The notes beneath the pieces were generated by a model that did not search any database, was not told where the DNA came from, and worked only from the letters and a program-made list of their open reading frames with translations. The position numbers and the translations under genes were made by a program. Source: DAHUYF01 sp035623985 (lineage in GTDB: Bacteria > Pseudomonadota > Alphaproteobacteria > ATCC43930 > CGMCC-115725). Taken from it: a DNA stretch of 64,000 nt. The first letter of the stretch is position 1, and each line of letters begins with the position of its first letter. Of this stretch, positions 45,417-54,836 are shown piece by piece. The stretch spans positions 1 through 64,000 of the forward strand of contig DASPSJ010000089.1 of assembly GCA_035623985.1 (NCBI GenBank), in the 5' to 3' direction.

Positions 45417-45774
45417 GGGCTGTCTCCCAAGGCGCGAGATGCGCTTGGCGAGTGATAGGCGGGCGCGGCCGGCGCCGCGCCCGAGGATTACGGCGATTTA
45501 ATCCGGGAACAAAGCCGCGGCGCGGAACGTTGTTGCGGCCCCGCTTGCCGCGGCTGGTCGGCGCGGTGCGGCTCTCGCGCCTGCTGCGCAAGCGCCGTCG
45601 CCGCCGGCGACGGCGCAGCGGCCGGCGCCTTGGACGAGGCTGCGGTCGCGCGCATAAAAACAACGGCGGAGGGCGCCGCGCCGCGCCGCGATGCCCTCGC
45701 CGTTTGCCGTCTCGGCCGCGCCGGGCGACCCGACCCTCAGATCCTCTCGCGAGGCGCCGGAGCGCCTCGACGTG
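45417..45774. other. Intergenic stretch without supported gene
   Basis: This 358-base GC-rich stretch has frames open on both strands but none with a ribosome site or recognisable family. A hairpin GGGCGCGGCC/GGCGCCGCGCCC lies at about 45461-45482. I see nothing else. Confidence 0.5.
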
Positions 45775-46428
45775 TCAGCTCGCTTTCGCTTCGTCCGCCA
45801 GCGACAGAATGGTCGGACGCGGCGCCGTGAGCGGCGCATCGGCGGCATCGCTTATGGGCTGGGCTTGGACGTCGCCTGAAATCTGGCCGCCGCATTCGAT
45901 CTCGATCTGGCCGTAACGGACGGTGCCGATGATCCGGCCCGTGGCGCGGATCAGGAGACGCCGGCGAACGTTCAGGGTGCCTTCAAATCGCCCGCGGACC
46001 TCGGCGTCGTCGATCGAGGCGGAGCCCTTGAACAGGCCGCTTTCGGCGATGTCGATGTCGCGGCAATTGGCGAGGTTGGCCTCGACGCTGCCTTCGACCA
46101 CCAGCCGGTCGCAGGCGGTGATCTCGCCGGAGAGCGAGATCTCGCGGCCGACGATGAGCTTGCGCGTCTCGCTGTCGCGTTTCACCGGGGTCGGCACGAT
46201 CGGCGGTGGCCGCGGCGTCTCGCTCGCCGCGCCCGGCTTCGCCGCCTCGGCGGGCTTGGACGGCTCGGCGCTCAACGGCCGCGCGGCAGCGGGCATGGGC
46301 GGGCGGGCGGGAGCCGGGGTGGGAGCGACGCCCGAAGGGCGCGGACCCGGCTTTGCGGGAAGGCCGAGCTCGTCGCCGAGCTCGGGCAGGATCTTGTCGT
46401 CATCGGGGTATTTTTTGCGGCCGAACAT
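45775..46428 (-). CDS. Bactofilin family cytoskeletal protein
   Basis: The 217-residue protein has a Pro/Ala-rich N-terminus and a C-terminal bactofilin beta-helix: LIVGREISLSGEITACDRLV, VEGSVEANLANCRDIDIAES, GRFEGTLNVRRRLLIRATG. Bactofilins polymerise without nucleotides and organise cell-envelope features. ATG at 46428 (MFGRKKYPDDDK) begins as most alphaproteobacterial bactofilins do. The upstream gap holds an AT-rich hairpin (ATTAATC/GATTAAC near 46482-46497). Confidence 0.9.
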   Translation of the reverse strand: MFGRKKYPDDDKILPELGDELGLPAKPGPRPSGVAPTPAPARPPMPAAARPLSAEPSKPAEAAKPGAASETPRPPPIVPTPVKRDSETRKLIVGREISLSGEITACDRLVVEGSVEANLANCRDIDIAESGLFKGSASIDDAEVRGRFEGTLNVRRRLLIRATGRIIGTVRYGQIEIECGGQISGDVQAQPISDAADAPLTAPRPTILSLADEAKAS

Positions 46429-46502
46429 GGCAGTGACACCTGCGAGGTTTGCTGGACGGAAGCCAGACTCGCGCGGAGAGATTAATCTTCGATTAACCCT
46501 AC

Positions 46503-47192
46503 CTAATGCGAGCGCGCGAAAGTTTCGGCCGCCTCGCCCCGCCTGAGCCCCTCGAAGACATGCAGCATGAACGCTGCCGCCATCACCGGCGCCACCAGGT
46601 TGACCAGGGGCATCGACAACAGGAACAAGACGGCCACTCCGGCCAGGACCAGCCCGCCGCGATGCCGCCGCCACATCGCCCGCGCCACCCCCTCGTCCAC
46701 CCGACGAAGCGCGACAACCTCAAAATATCCGCGCCCAATAAGATAACCATTCAATAGGTAGTAGATAAAGAGGTTTATTGGCGGAATGAGATAAAACGGC
46801 AAGGCCAACAGGTTGAGCAGCAACGTCAATCCCAGGAGGCGGAGCGCGCCGGCGAGCCCGGCGGCGGCGCCCCGCCGGCGGATCGGCCCAAGCCCCGGAT
46901 ATCTGCGGCTTTCCAGCGCGGCAAGGATGCCGTCGAGAAAAAATCCCAGGATCAGCAAGGCGAGCGCCGGAAACAGCATCCAGGCAAGCACCAGCGCGGC
47001 GGCGCCGCCGGCAAGGGCGATCAGCCGATCCAGCCACCAAATCCCGGCGACTCGGCTGTGGGCGAGCAGCACGCCGGTTCCGAGCCAGAGCAGGGCCAGC
47101 AGCAGCGCCGCCAGCACGAGGCTGAGAGCGATGGCGCGGCGCTGCTCCGGCGCCAGCGTGTCTTCGAGCGCAAGGCGGAAGGCGGTCAGCAT
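46503..47192 (-). CDS. EI24-domain (CysZ-like) membrane protein
   Basis: The 229-residue protein has five to six membrane helices and the EI24 pattern: MLTAFRLALEDTLAPEQ, LALPFYLIPPINLFIYYLLNGYLIGRGYFE and MPLVNLVAPVMAAAFMLHVFE. CysZ is a sulfate permease of this family; many alphaproteobacterial members are uncharacterised. ATG at 47192 was preferred over a longer open frame. Confidence 0.85.
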   Translation of the reverse strand: MLTAFRLALEDTLAPEQRRAIALSLVLAALLLALLWLGTGVLLAHSRVAGIWWLDRLIALAGGAAALVLAWMLFPALALLILGFFLDGILAALESRRYPGLGPIRRRGAAAGLAGALRLLGLTLLLNLLALPFYLIPPINLFIYYLLNGYLIGRGYFEVVALRRVDEGVARAMWRRHRGGLVLAGVAVLFLLSMPLVNLVAPVMAAAFMLHVFEGLRRGEAAETFARSH

Positions 47193-47360
47193 GCCGGCGG
47201 GACCGGTCGCTCCGAGGCTGCGGGCGCGGCGCAGCCTGGCGCAGGGCGCGCCGCGGGACAAGCGCCGTCGCGGCGCCGGCGAGGCGGCTTTCGCGCAGGC
47301 TTGCCCGGCGGGCAAAGCCACCTATACTCCGCGCGGCGTTTCCCGGCACGGATGAGGGTC

Positions 47361-48356
47361 ATGGGGGCTCCTTCTCTCGACGTGGTCGGCATCGGCAATG
47401 CCATCGTTGACGTCATCGCCCAGGCCGACGACGCCTTTCTTGCGCGCCAGGGCCTGACCAAGGGGTCGATGCAGCTCATCGACGCCGCGCGCGCCGAGGC
47501 GCTTTACGCCGAGATGGGACCGGCGCTGGAGATGTCCGGCGGCTCGGCCGGCAATACCATGGCCGGCCTTGCTTCGCTCGGCGGCGCCGGCGCCTATATC
47601 GGCAAGGTGGCAGAGGACGAGCTCGGCCGCGTCTTCGCCCACGACATGCGCGCCACCGGCCTGCGCTTCGACACCGCGCCGCTTGCCGCGGGGCCGCCCA
47701 CCGCGCGCTCGCTCATCCTGGTGACGCCGGACGCGCAGCGCACCATGAACACCTTTCTCGGCGCCTGCGTCGAGCTTGGTCCCGAGGACATCGCGCCGGA
47801 GCTGATCGCCTCGGCCCAGGTTACCTATCTCGAAGGCTATCTCTTCGACCCGCCGCGCGCCAAGGCGGCGTTCCAGAAGGCCGCCGAGATCGCCCATGCC
47901 GCCGGACGCAAGGTCAGCCTCACGCTCTCGGACGCTTTCTGCGTCAAGCGCTACCGCGATGAATTCCGCGCGCTCATCGGGGGCCATATCGACATCCTCT
48001 TCGCCAATGAAGCGGAGATCACGGCGCTCTACGAAACCGCTTCCTTCGACGCGGCGCTGCGCGCGGTGCGCGGCCATTGCGCGATCGCGGCGCTGACGCG
48101 CAGCGAGAAAGGCTCGGTGCTCCTCGCCGGCGAGGAAATGCATCCCATCCCGCCCGTGCGCGTCGATCAGCTCATCGATACCACCGGCGCCGGCGACCTC
48201 TACGCCGCGGGCGTGCTGTTCGGCCTCACCCATGGCCGCGACCTCGCCACCTCGGGCCGCCTCGGCAGCCTCGCCGCCGCCGAGGTGATCGGCCATTACG
48301 GCGCCCGGCCGGAGACCTCGCTCAAGGCGCTGGCGCGGCGGGCCGGGCTGCTCTGA
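47361..48356 (+). CDS. PfkB-family carbohydrate kinase, adenosine kinase-like
   Basis: The 331-residue kinase begins GNAIVDVIAQADDAFL, has MSGGSAGNTMAGLASLGG and the ATP/anion-hole motif DTTGAGDLYAAGVLFG with catalytic Asp. Sequence style matches proteins annotated adenosine kinase in alphaproteobacteria. Two ATGs are possible (47352, 47361); the second has GAGG just before it. Confidence 0.88.
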   Translation: MGAPSLDVVGIGNAIVDVIAQADDAFLARQGLTKGSMQLIDAARAEALYAEMGPALEMSGGSAGNTMAGLASLGGAGAYIGKVAEDELGRVFAHDMRATGLRFDTAPLAAGPPTARSLILVTPDAQRTMNTFLGACVELGPEDIAPELIASAQVTYLEGYLFDPPRAKAAFQKAAEIAHAAGRKVSLTLSDAFCVKRYRDEFRALIGGHIDILFANEAEITALYETASFDAALRAVRGHCAIAALTRSEKGSVLLAGEEMHPIPPVRVDQLIDTTGAGDLYAAGVLFGLTHGRDLATSGRLGSLAAAEVIGHYGARPETSLKALARRAGLL

Positions 48357-48377
48357 GCCCGCGCCGCGCCGGCGCGG

Positions 48378-49190
48378 CTAGCGATGCTCTTCCCCTTCCC
48401 GATGCTCGCCTTGCGCCGGGTGCGGCTGCCCCTGAGGGTGCGGCGGCGGATGGGGCGCTTGCGGCTTGGCGACGACGTTGCGAGCGGCGACGACGCCGTG
48501 GCCGCTGAACTCGCCGGCCCGGCTGGTGGCGGCAACCCCCGGCCGGCCATGATTTTCCGAAGCGAGCAACGCGTGGTTGCCGCCGGCGGCGCTCTCATGA
48601 TGCGCTTGCAGGTCGGTCGGCCCGCGATGCGGCTCGCGGGCGGCCGCCTCTTCCTCTTGCGTCGGGCGCGCATTGATGCCGCCGGGCCCGCCGTTGAAGC
48701 TGACATGGGTCACCCGGTTGACGACCACCGTCTTGTTGTAGACGGCGACCCTGACGCCGCCGACATTGGCCACCGACCGGTTGTAATTGAAGACGCCGTG
48801 ATTCCAGAAGCCGCCGGCAAAGCCGACGCCGATATAGCCGAAGCCGTAATTGACGCCGCCATAGAAGCCGACATGCGGCCCCCAATAGCCGGCGTGCCAG
48901 GCGTAGACGCCGCCGACCCAGCCCCAATAGCCCGGCGTCCACAGCAGGCCGACGGCCGGCGGCAGCACCCAGGTGCCGGGCACCCAATAATACCCGGCCG
49001 GCCCATAGGCCCAGTAGCCCGGCGTCCAGAGATAGCCCGGGCCCGGCAAAGGCGGCTGGACATAGACCGGCAGCGGCGGCGGCGCGACGGTGATGGAGAC
49101 GCCGACGCCGATCTGGGCGAAGGCTGCGGCGGGCGCGGCGATGACGGCGAGCGCCAGCCAGAGCGGGAGGAAGGAGCGGGAAAGACGCAT
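48378..49190 (-). CDS. Secreted YXWGXW-repeat protein
   Basis: The 270-residue protein has a signal peptide (LPLWLALAVIAAPAAAFAQ), several Trp/Gly/Tyr repeats (PGYLWTPGYWAYGPAGYYWV, LLWTPGYWGW, HAGYWGPHVGF) of the YXWGXW class, and a His/Pro/Gln-rich C-terminus. Such proteins are exported and of unknown role, perhaps wall- or metal-associated. Confidence 0.88.
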   Translation of the reverse strand: MRLSRSFLPLWLALAVIAAPAAAFAQIGVGVSITVAPPPLPVYVQPPLPGPGYLWTPGYWAYGPAGYYWVPGTWVLPPAVGLLWTPGYWGWVGGVYAWHAGYWGPHVGFYGGVNYGFGYIGVGFAGGFWNHGVFNYNRSVANVGGVRVAVYNKTVVVNRVTHVSFNGGPGGINARPTQEEEAAAREPHRGPTDLQAHHESAAGGNHALLASENHGRPGVAATSRAGEFSGHGVVAARNVVAKPQAPHPPPHPQGQPHPAQGEHREGEEHR

Positions 49191-49418
49191 CGGGGTTTGC
49201 CTCGCGGAGGGCGGTTATGCGCGGGAGAGCGTGTGTCTAGCACGAGGGAGGCGGGCGCGACACGGGCAATTATGGGACCCGGTCGGCGGCATCGGCCGAA
49301 CGGCCATCGACCGGCGGAGCGATCTCCGCCATGCCGCCGCCATTGTCCTGGGCCGCGGGCATCCCCATCTAAGCCTGTCATCCGATCTTAATGGTTTCCG
49401 CCGCATTCTCCCGCGCCC

Positions 49419-51242
49419 ATGGATATCCGCAACATCGCCATCATCGCGCATGTCGACCACGGCAAGACGACGCTGGTCGACCAGTTGCTGCGCCAGAGCG
49501 GCGCCTTCCGCGCCAATCAGCAGGTGATGGAACGGGCGCTCGATTCGAACGATCTGGAGCGCGAGCGCGGCATCACCATCCTCGCCAAATGCACCTCGGT
49601 GCTGTGGCACGGCACGCGCATCAACATCGTCGACACGCCCGGCCATGCCGATTTCGGCGGCGAGGTCGAGCGCATCCTGAGCATGGTCGACGGCGTCGTC
49701 GTGCTGGTGGACGCCGCCGAAGGGCCGATGCCGCAGACCAAATTCGTCGTCTCCAAGGCGCTGCGCCAAGGCCTGCGGCCGATCGTCGTCATCAACAAGG
49801 TCGACCGCCCCGACGCGCGCGTGCATCAGGTGCATGACGAGATCTTCGACCTCTTCGCCGCGCTCGAGGCGAGCGACGAGCAGCTCGACTTCCCCACCCT
49901 CTACGCCTCAGGCCGCGCCGGCTGGGCGGTGGCCGACCTCGACGCGCCGCGCCGGGACCTCAGCGCGCTCTTCGATCTCATCATCCGCCACGTGCCGGCG
50001 CCGGCCGCCGATCCCGACCGGCCCTTCGCCATGCTGGTGACGACGCTGGAGAGCGATCCTTATCTCGGCCGCGTGCTGACCGGCCTCATCCATAGCGGCG
50101 TCGCGCGCATGAACATGCCGGTCAAGGCCTTGTCGCGCGACGGCAAGCTCATCGAGCAGGCGCGGCTCACCAAGCTGCTCGCCTTCCGCGGGCTGGAGCG
50201 AAGGCCGATCGAGGAGGCGCGCGCCGGCGACATCATCGCCATCGCCGGCCTCGCCGAGACCACGGTCGCCGACACGCTCTGCGCGCCCGAGGTGACGGCG
50301 CCGCTGCCCTCGACGCCGGTCGATCCGCCGACCTTGGCCATGACCTTCTCGGTCAATGACAGCCCGATCGCCGGACGCGAGGGCGGCAAGGTCACCTCGC
50401 GCGTGATCGTCGAGCGCCTGCGCCGCGAGGCCGAAGGCAACGTCGCCATCAAGGTGCGCGAGACCGAGGACAAGGACGCGGTCGAGGTCGCCGGCCGCGG
50501 CGAGCTGCAGCTCGGCGTGCTCATCGAGACCATGCGGCGCGAGGGCTTCGAGCTTGCCATCTCGCGCCCGCGCGTGCTCTTCAAGACCGATGCCGCCAGC
50601 GGCCGGCGCCTCGAACCGGTCGAGGAAGTGCTGATCGACGTCGATGAGGAGTTCGCCGGCATCGTCGTCGAGAAGATGGCGCTGCGCAAGGCCGAGATGG
50701 TCGATCTGCGCCCCTCGGGCGGCGGCAAGCAGCGCCTTACTTTCCACGCGCCGACGCGCGGCCTCATCGGCTATCAGGGCGAGTTCCTCACCGACACGCG
50801 CGGCACCGGCGTCATGAGCCGGCTCTTCCACGGCTATGAGCCGTGGAAAGGCCCGATCGAGGGCCGGCGCAACGGCGTGCTGGTCTCGACCGGCGACGGC
50901 GTGGCGGTGGCCTACGCGCTGTGGAACCTTGAAGATCGCGGTCCGATGTTCATCGAGCCCGGGACCCAGGTCTATCAGGGCATGATCATCGGCGCCCATA
51001 CCCGCGACAACGATCTCGACGTCAACCCACTGAAGGGCAAGCAGCTCACCAACATCCGCACCACCGCCAAGGACGAGGCGGTGCGGCTGACGCCGCCGAT
51101 CCTGATGACGCTGGAGCAGGCGATCGCCTATATCGCCGATGACGAGCTCGTCGAGGTGACGCCGCGCTCGATCCGCCTGCGCAAGCGCTTCCTCGATCCC
51201 AACGAGCGCAAGCGCCAGGCGCGCGCCGCGCAAGCGGGATAG
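49419..51242 (+). CDS. typA: Translational GTPase TypA/BipA
   Basis: The 607-residue GTPase begins MDIRNIAIIAHVDHGKTTLV (P-loop at 10-17), with DTPGHADFGGEVERIL and NKVDRPDARV, then beta barrel, two alpha/beta domains and the BipA-specific end (EVTPRSIRLRKRFLDPNERK). It aids ribosome assembly under stress and cold. ATG at 49419. Confidence 0.97.
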   Translation: MDIRNIAIIAHVDHGKTTLVDQLLRQSGAFRANQQVMERALDSNDLERERGITILAKCTSVLWHGTRINIVDTPGHADFGGEVERILSMVDGVVVLVDAAEGPMPQTKFVVSKALRQGLRPIVVINKVDRPDARVHQVHDEIFDLFAALEASDEQLDFPTLYASGRAGWAVADLDAPRRDLSALFDLIIRHVPAPAADPDRPFAMLVTTLESDPYLGRVLTGLIHSGVARMNMPVKALSRDGKLIEQARLTKLLAFRGLERRPIEEARAGDIIAIAGLAETTVADTLCAPEVTAPLPSTPVDPPTLAMTFSVNDSPIAGREGGKVTSRVIVERLRREAEGNVAIKVRETEDKDAVEVAGRGELQLGVLIETMRREGFELAISRPRVLFKTDAASGRRLEPVEEVLIDVDEEFAGIVVEKMALRKAEMVDLRPSGGGKQRLTFHAPTRGLIGYQGEFLTDTRGTGVMSRLFHGYEPWKGPIEGRRNGVLVSTGDGVAVAYALWNLEDRGPMFIEPGTQVYQGMIIGAHTRDNDLDVNPLKGKQLTNIRTTAKDEAVRLTPPILMTLEQAIAYIADDELVEVTPRSIRLRKRFLDPNERKRQARAAQAG

Positions 51243-51250
51243 GCGGTTAT

Positions 51251-51324
51251 CAGTTATCAGTTATCAGTCGTCAGTTGTCAGTTGCCCGACGGACTGAGAA
51301 CTGACGACTGATAACTGATAACTG
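51251..51324. repeat. Decamer-built palindrome, copy B
   Basis: Arms 51251-51276 and 51299-51324 are perfect 26-base inverted copies built from CAGTTATCAG and CAGTCGTCAG, the same units as copy A at 35326-35410. It lies just after the typA stop. Confidence 0.85.
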
Positions 51325-51392
51325 CCTGGCTGACAGCCTCCGCCTTCTCCGCTATCGTCGCCGCCTCGCTCACCGCTAGGCGGACCGCATCG

Positions 51393-51950
51393 ATGCGTTT
51401 TTCAGCTTCTGCCCTTGTCGCCGGTCTTCTGCTGCTGGCGCTCGCGCCGGCGCGCGCCGCCGATCCCGAGAACACGCTCTATATGGACGTGCCGGCCGGC
51501 CGCGTCGTCATCGAGCTCGAGCCCGACCTCGCGCCCCTGACCGTGGCGCACGTCAAGGAGCTGACGCGGCGCGGCTTCTATGACGGGCTGACCTTCCATC
51601 GCGTCATCGACGGCTTCATGGCGCAAACGGGCGACCCCTTGGGCACCGGCGCCGGCGGTTCCGGGCGGACCGTCAAGGCCGAGTTCAGCCAGGCGCATTT
51701 CCTGCGCGGCACGGTGGGCCTTGCCCGCGCCAACGATCCCGACAGCGGCGACAGCCAGTTCTTCATCTGCTTCAAAGCCTCGCCCTTTCTCGACGGCAAA
51801 TACACCATCTTCGGCCAGGTGGCCTCGGGGATGGAGGCGGTCGACGCGATCAAGAAGGGCGACCCCGCCCGCGGCGGCGCGGTCGCCAATCCCGACCGCA
51901 TCCTGCGCATGCAAGTCGCCGCCGACGCCGACAAGCAGAAAAAGAACTGA
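51393..51950 (+). CDS. ppiA: Exported peptidyl-prolyl isomerase (cyclophilin)
   Basis: The 185-residue protein has a signal peptide (LVAGLLLLALAPARAAD) and a cyclophilin domain with FYDGLTFHRVIDGFMAQTGD and DSQFFICFKASPFLDGKYT. It should assist folding in the periplasm. A cytoplasmic paralogue follows 63 bases downstream. Confidence 0.92.
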   Translation: MRFSASALVAGLLLLALAPARAADPENTLYMDVPAGRVVIELEPDLAPLTVAHVKELTRRGFYDGLTFHRVIDGFMAQTGDPLGTGAGGSGRTVKAEFSQAHFLRGTVGLARANDPDSGDSQFFICFKASPFLDGKYTIFGQVASGMEAVDAIKKGDPARGGAVANPDRILRMQVAADADKQKKN

Positions 51951-52013
51951 GCGCGGCTTGCCGTCGCCGGGCCGGCGTGGGATAACCCGCCCGTCCCTTG
52001 TTGGAGGTGCCCC

Positions 52014-52502
52014 ATGAGCGCGGCGGATCTCGAGAATACGCTCTATCTCGACGTGCCGGCGGGTCGCGTCGTCATCGAGCTCAGGCCCGATCTCGCGCCC
52101 GGCCACGTCGCGCGCATCAAGGAGCTGGCGCGCGAAGGCTTCTATGACGGCATCGTCTTCCACCGCGTCATCGACGGCTTCATGGCGCAGACCGGCGATC
52201 CCCGCGGCGACGGCACCGGCGGCTCCGGCCGGAAGCTCAAGGCCGAGTTCAACGCGGGCAAGCACCTGCGCGGCACCTGCTCGATGGCGCGCGCGCAGAG
52301 CCCCGACAGCGCCGACAGCCAGTTCTTCATCTGCTTCGCGCCGGCGCCCTTTCTCGACGGCAAGTACACCGTCTGGGGCCAGGTGGTGTCGGGGATGGAG
52401 CACATCGACGCGATCAAGAAAGGCGATGAGGGCGACAACGGCGCGGTCGAGGATCCCGACAGCATCATCCGCCTGCAAGTCGCGGCCGACGCGGACAAGT
52501 AG
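52014..52502 (+). CDS. ppiB: Cytoplasmic peptidyl-prolyl isomerase (cyclophilin)
   Basis: The 162-residue cyclophilin has FYDGIVFHRVIDGFMAQTGD and SQFFICFAPAPFLDGKYTVW and no signal peptide. It is clearly a tandem duplicate of the preceding exported form. ATG at 52014 follows TTGGAGG. Confidence 0.93.
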   Translation: MSAADLENTLYLDVPAGRVVIELRPDLAPGHVARIKELAREGFYDGIVFHRVIDGFMAQTGDPRGDGTGGSGRKLKAEFNAGKHLRGTCSMARAQSPDSADSQFFICFAPAPFLDGKYTVWGQVVSGMEHIDAIKKGDEGDNGAVEDPDSIIRLQVAADADK

Positions 52503-52537
52503 CGCCCCGCTCGGAAGTGCCTGAAACGCCGCGTTCG

Positions 52538-52596
52538 CCCCACCTCACCCTGCCTCTCCGCTCCACGGGGGACGGAGAGGATCGGGGTGAGGTGAG
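52538..52596. repeat. Dispersed CACCTCACCC palindromic repeat (copy 4)
   Basis: CCCACCTCACCC is inverted in GGGTGAGGTGAGG, with CCTCTCCGC / GGAGAGG inside. It belongs to the same dispersed family as the copies at 1143-1184, 7538-7675 and 41820-42090. Confidence 0.6.
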
Positions 52597-52631
52597 GCCG
52601 GTCGCGGAGCCGCGGCAGCCGGTGCCGGCCC

Positions 52632-53903
52632 ATGACCTCCTGGCGTGAGGCGCTCGCCGTCTATCGCGATCGGCGCATGCTGGCGATCCTGTGCATGGGC
52701 TTCTCGAGCGGGCTGCCCTATGCGCTTACCGGGTCGACGCTGTCGATCTGGCTCAGGACCGAAGGGGTCTCGCTCACCGACATCGGCCTCTTCTCGCTGG
52801 TGGGCCTCGCCTACATTTTCAAATTCCTGTGGTCGCCGGCGCTCGACCGCGTCGCGCTGCCGCTGCTGACGCGGCGTCTCGGGCGGCGGCGGAGCTGGGC
52901 GCTCCTCATCCAGACGCTGCTGGCGCTGGCCATCCTGGGTTTGGGCTTCACCGATCCGCGCGCCGCGCGCGCGTGGGTCGCCATCGTCGCGGTGCTCGTC
53001 GCCTTCCTGTCGGCAAGCCAGGACATCGTCATCGACGCCTATCGCGTGGAGCTGCTCGCGGCCGAGGAGCAGGGCGCGGGCGCGGCGGCGACGCAGATCG
53101 GATACCGCATCGGCATCATAGCGTCCACGGCCGGCGCGCTCTATTTGAGCGCGTTCGGCTGGCGGGCGGCCTATGCCGTCATGGCGGCCTCTCTGCTGGT
53201 CGGTTTCGCCACGGTGCTGATGACCCGCGAGCCGCCCGAGGCGCCGCCGCCGCCCGGCGACTGGTTCGAGACCTCGGTGATCGAGCCTTTCATCGATTTC
53301 ACGCGGCATCGCGGCTGGCTCGCCATTCTCGTCTTCGTCGTGCTGTTCAAGCTCGGCGACGCCATCGCCGCCAGCATGGCGGGGCCGCTCTACGTCACGC
53401 TGGGCTTCAGCAACGCCGAGATCGCCAGCATCACCAAAGTGTTCGGCATGGCGGCCGCGATGGCGGGCGTGTTCCTCGGCGGGCTGCTGGTGGCGCGCGT
53501 CGGCGTCATGCGCGCGCTCCTCGTCGGCGGCGTGGTGCAGATGCTGTCGGTGCTGATGTACATCCTGCAATATCGCGTCGGGCACGATCCGGTCGTGCTG
53601 GCGCTGACCATTGCCGCCGAGAACGTGACCGGCGGCATCGGCTCGGCCGCTTTCGTCGCCTATCTCTCCGGGCTGTGCAGCCTTGCCTTCACGGCGACGC
53701 AATACGCGCTGCTCTCGGCGCTCGCCTCCGTGGCGCGCATCGTGCTCGCTTCTTCCGGCGGTTGGATCGCCGATCAACTCGGCTGGACCGAGTTCTTCCT
53801 GATCGCCACCGCCGCCTGCCTGCCCGGGCTCGGCCTGTTGCTGTGGCTGGCGCGACGCGGCGGCCTGGCCGTCCCGCCCCCCGGCCCGGCGCTTGCCGCC
53901 TGA
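52632..53903 (+). CDS. ampG: AmpG-like muropeptide permease (MFS)
   Basis: The 423-residue protein has twelve predicted membrane helices and AmpG hallmarks: GFSSGLPYALTGSTLSIWL near the start, FKFLWSPALDRVALP, and SASQDIVIDAYRVELL. AmpG imports anhydromuropeptides for wall recycling, consistent with the VanX-like dipeptidase elsewhere in the window. ATG at 52632. Confidence 0.9.
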   Translation: MTSWREALAVYRDRRMLAILCMGFSSGLPYALTGSTLSIWLRTEGVSLTDIGLFSLVGLAYIFKFLWSPALDRVALPLLTRRLGRRRSWALLIQTLLALAILGLGFTDPRAARAWVAIVAVLVAFLSASQDIVIDAYRVELLAAEEQGAGAAATQIGYRIGIIASTAGALYLSAFGWRAAYAVMAASLLVGFATVLMTREPPEAPPPPGDWFETSVIEPFIDFTRHRGWLAILVFVVLFKLGDAIAASMAGPLYVTLGFSNAEIASITKVFGMAAAMAGVFLGGLLVARVGVMRALLVGGVVQMLSVLMYILQYRVGHDPVVLALTIAAENVTGGIGSAAFVAYLSGLCSLAFTATQYALLSALASVARIVLASSGGWIADQLGWTEFFLIATAACLPGLGLLLWLARRGGLAVPPPGPALAA

Positions 53904-53919
53904 GCCGCTGCCGCCGCTC

Positions 53920-54633
53920 TCAGCCGATGCGCAGCAGCCAGGCGCGGTTGTCGTTGAGCCAGGCGCGCTGGCGCTCGACCTGCGGGACGAGCTTGTCGAC
54001 CAGCTTCCAGAAACGCGGCCCGTGATTCATCTCGATGAGATGCGCCACCTCATGCGCCACGACATAGTGCAGCACCGCCTCGGGCGCCATGACCAGCCGC
54101 CAGGAGAAGGCCATGTTGCCGTTGGCCGAGCAGCTCCCCCAGCGCGTCGTGGTATCGCGCACGCTGACCCGCCCCACCGTCCGGCCGAGCTGAAGCGCGA
54201 GCCGGCGGGCGCGGCGGCCGACCTCCTGGCGGGCGCGCTCCTTGAGGAAATCGCGCAGGCGGCGCGCGATATGCGCCTTGTCGCCGCTGATGCGAATTTC
54301 GCCCGCCTCGATCCAGACCGGGCCGTGCTCGCTCGACCGCGCCACGTGGCGGATGCGATGCGGCACCCCCAGCACCGGCACCCGCTCGCCATCGGCAAAA
54401 GTGAGGCGCGGCGGCAGCGCCGCCAGGCGGCGCTCAACCCAATCGCGATTGGATTCGAGAAAATTCAATGCCCGCGGGAGAGACGTGCGCGGCGGCAGGA
54501 CCAGCTCCACCGCATCGCCGACGGCGTCGATCTTGAGCGCCAGGCGCTGGGCGCGCCGGCTTACCCGCACCCGCACCGGGACGTTGCCGGCTTGGTGCTT
54601 CAGCTCCCGCGGGAGGGTCGTGCGAAAGGGCAT
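53920..54633 (-). CDS. YgjP-like (WLM/SprT-type) zinc metallopeptidase
   Basis: The 237-residue protein has the family segments TRWGSCSANGNMAFSWRLVM and HYVVAHEVAHLIEMNHGPRFW, with HEVAH at 194-198 and the third His at 204. Substrate is unknown. ATG at 54633 was preferred to upstream TTG. A shrunken second copy is found at 62634-62764. Confidence 0.88.
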   Translation of the reverse strand: MPFRTTLPRELKHQAGNVPVRVRVSRRAQRLALKIDAVGDAVELVLPPRTSLPRALNFLESNRDWVERRLAALPPRLTFADGERVPVLGVPHRIRHVARSSEHGPVWIEAGEIRISGDKAHIARRLRDFLKERARQEVGRRARRLALQLGRTVGRVSVRDTTTRWGSCSANGNMAFSWRLVMAPEAVLHYVVAHEVAHLIEMNHGPRFWKLVDKLVPQVERQRAWLNDNRAWLLRIG

Positions 54634-54739
54634 TGCGGTCTTCACGACTTCGTAAATACCCTGTCCCTCGCATTTCCCGCAAGTGGCCAATCGGTTTAAC
54701 AAAACGGCCTCGGCAAAGGGTAATCTCGATGAATTCCGG

Positions 54740-54757
54740 GCGTCATTCCGGCTTCAT
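54740..54757 (+). promoter_or_regulatory. Possible Pho box upstream of ugpB
   Basis: GCGTCATTCCGGCTTCAT resembles two CTGTCAT half-sites at 11-base spacing, 5/7 and 4/7 matches. It is 80 bases before ugpB, a gene usually under PhoB control. Weak match. Confidence 0.3.
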
Positions 54758-54836
54758 AAGACCGTCGCCGTTCGGCAAAGTTCCGCGCCTTAGAAGGATC
54801 AGCGCCGCCGCGGCGCGAGTTGGGGGAGGATCGGAC

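Noticed and set aside
45452..45916. Basic plus-strand and minus-strand frames between the lipoprotein and bactofilin genes
   Set aside because: Arg/Pro/Gly-rich translations overlap bactofilin antisense and lack motifs or starts.
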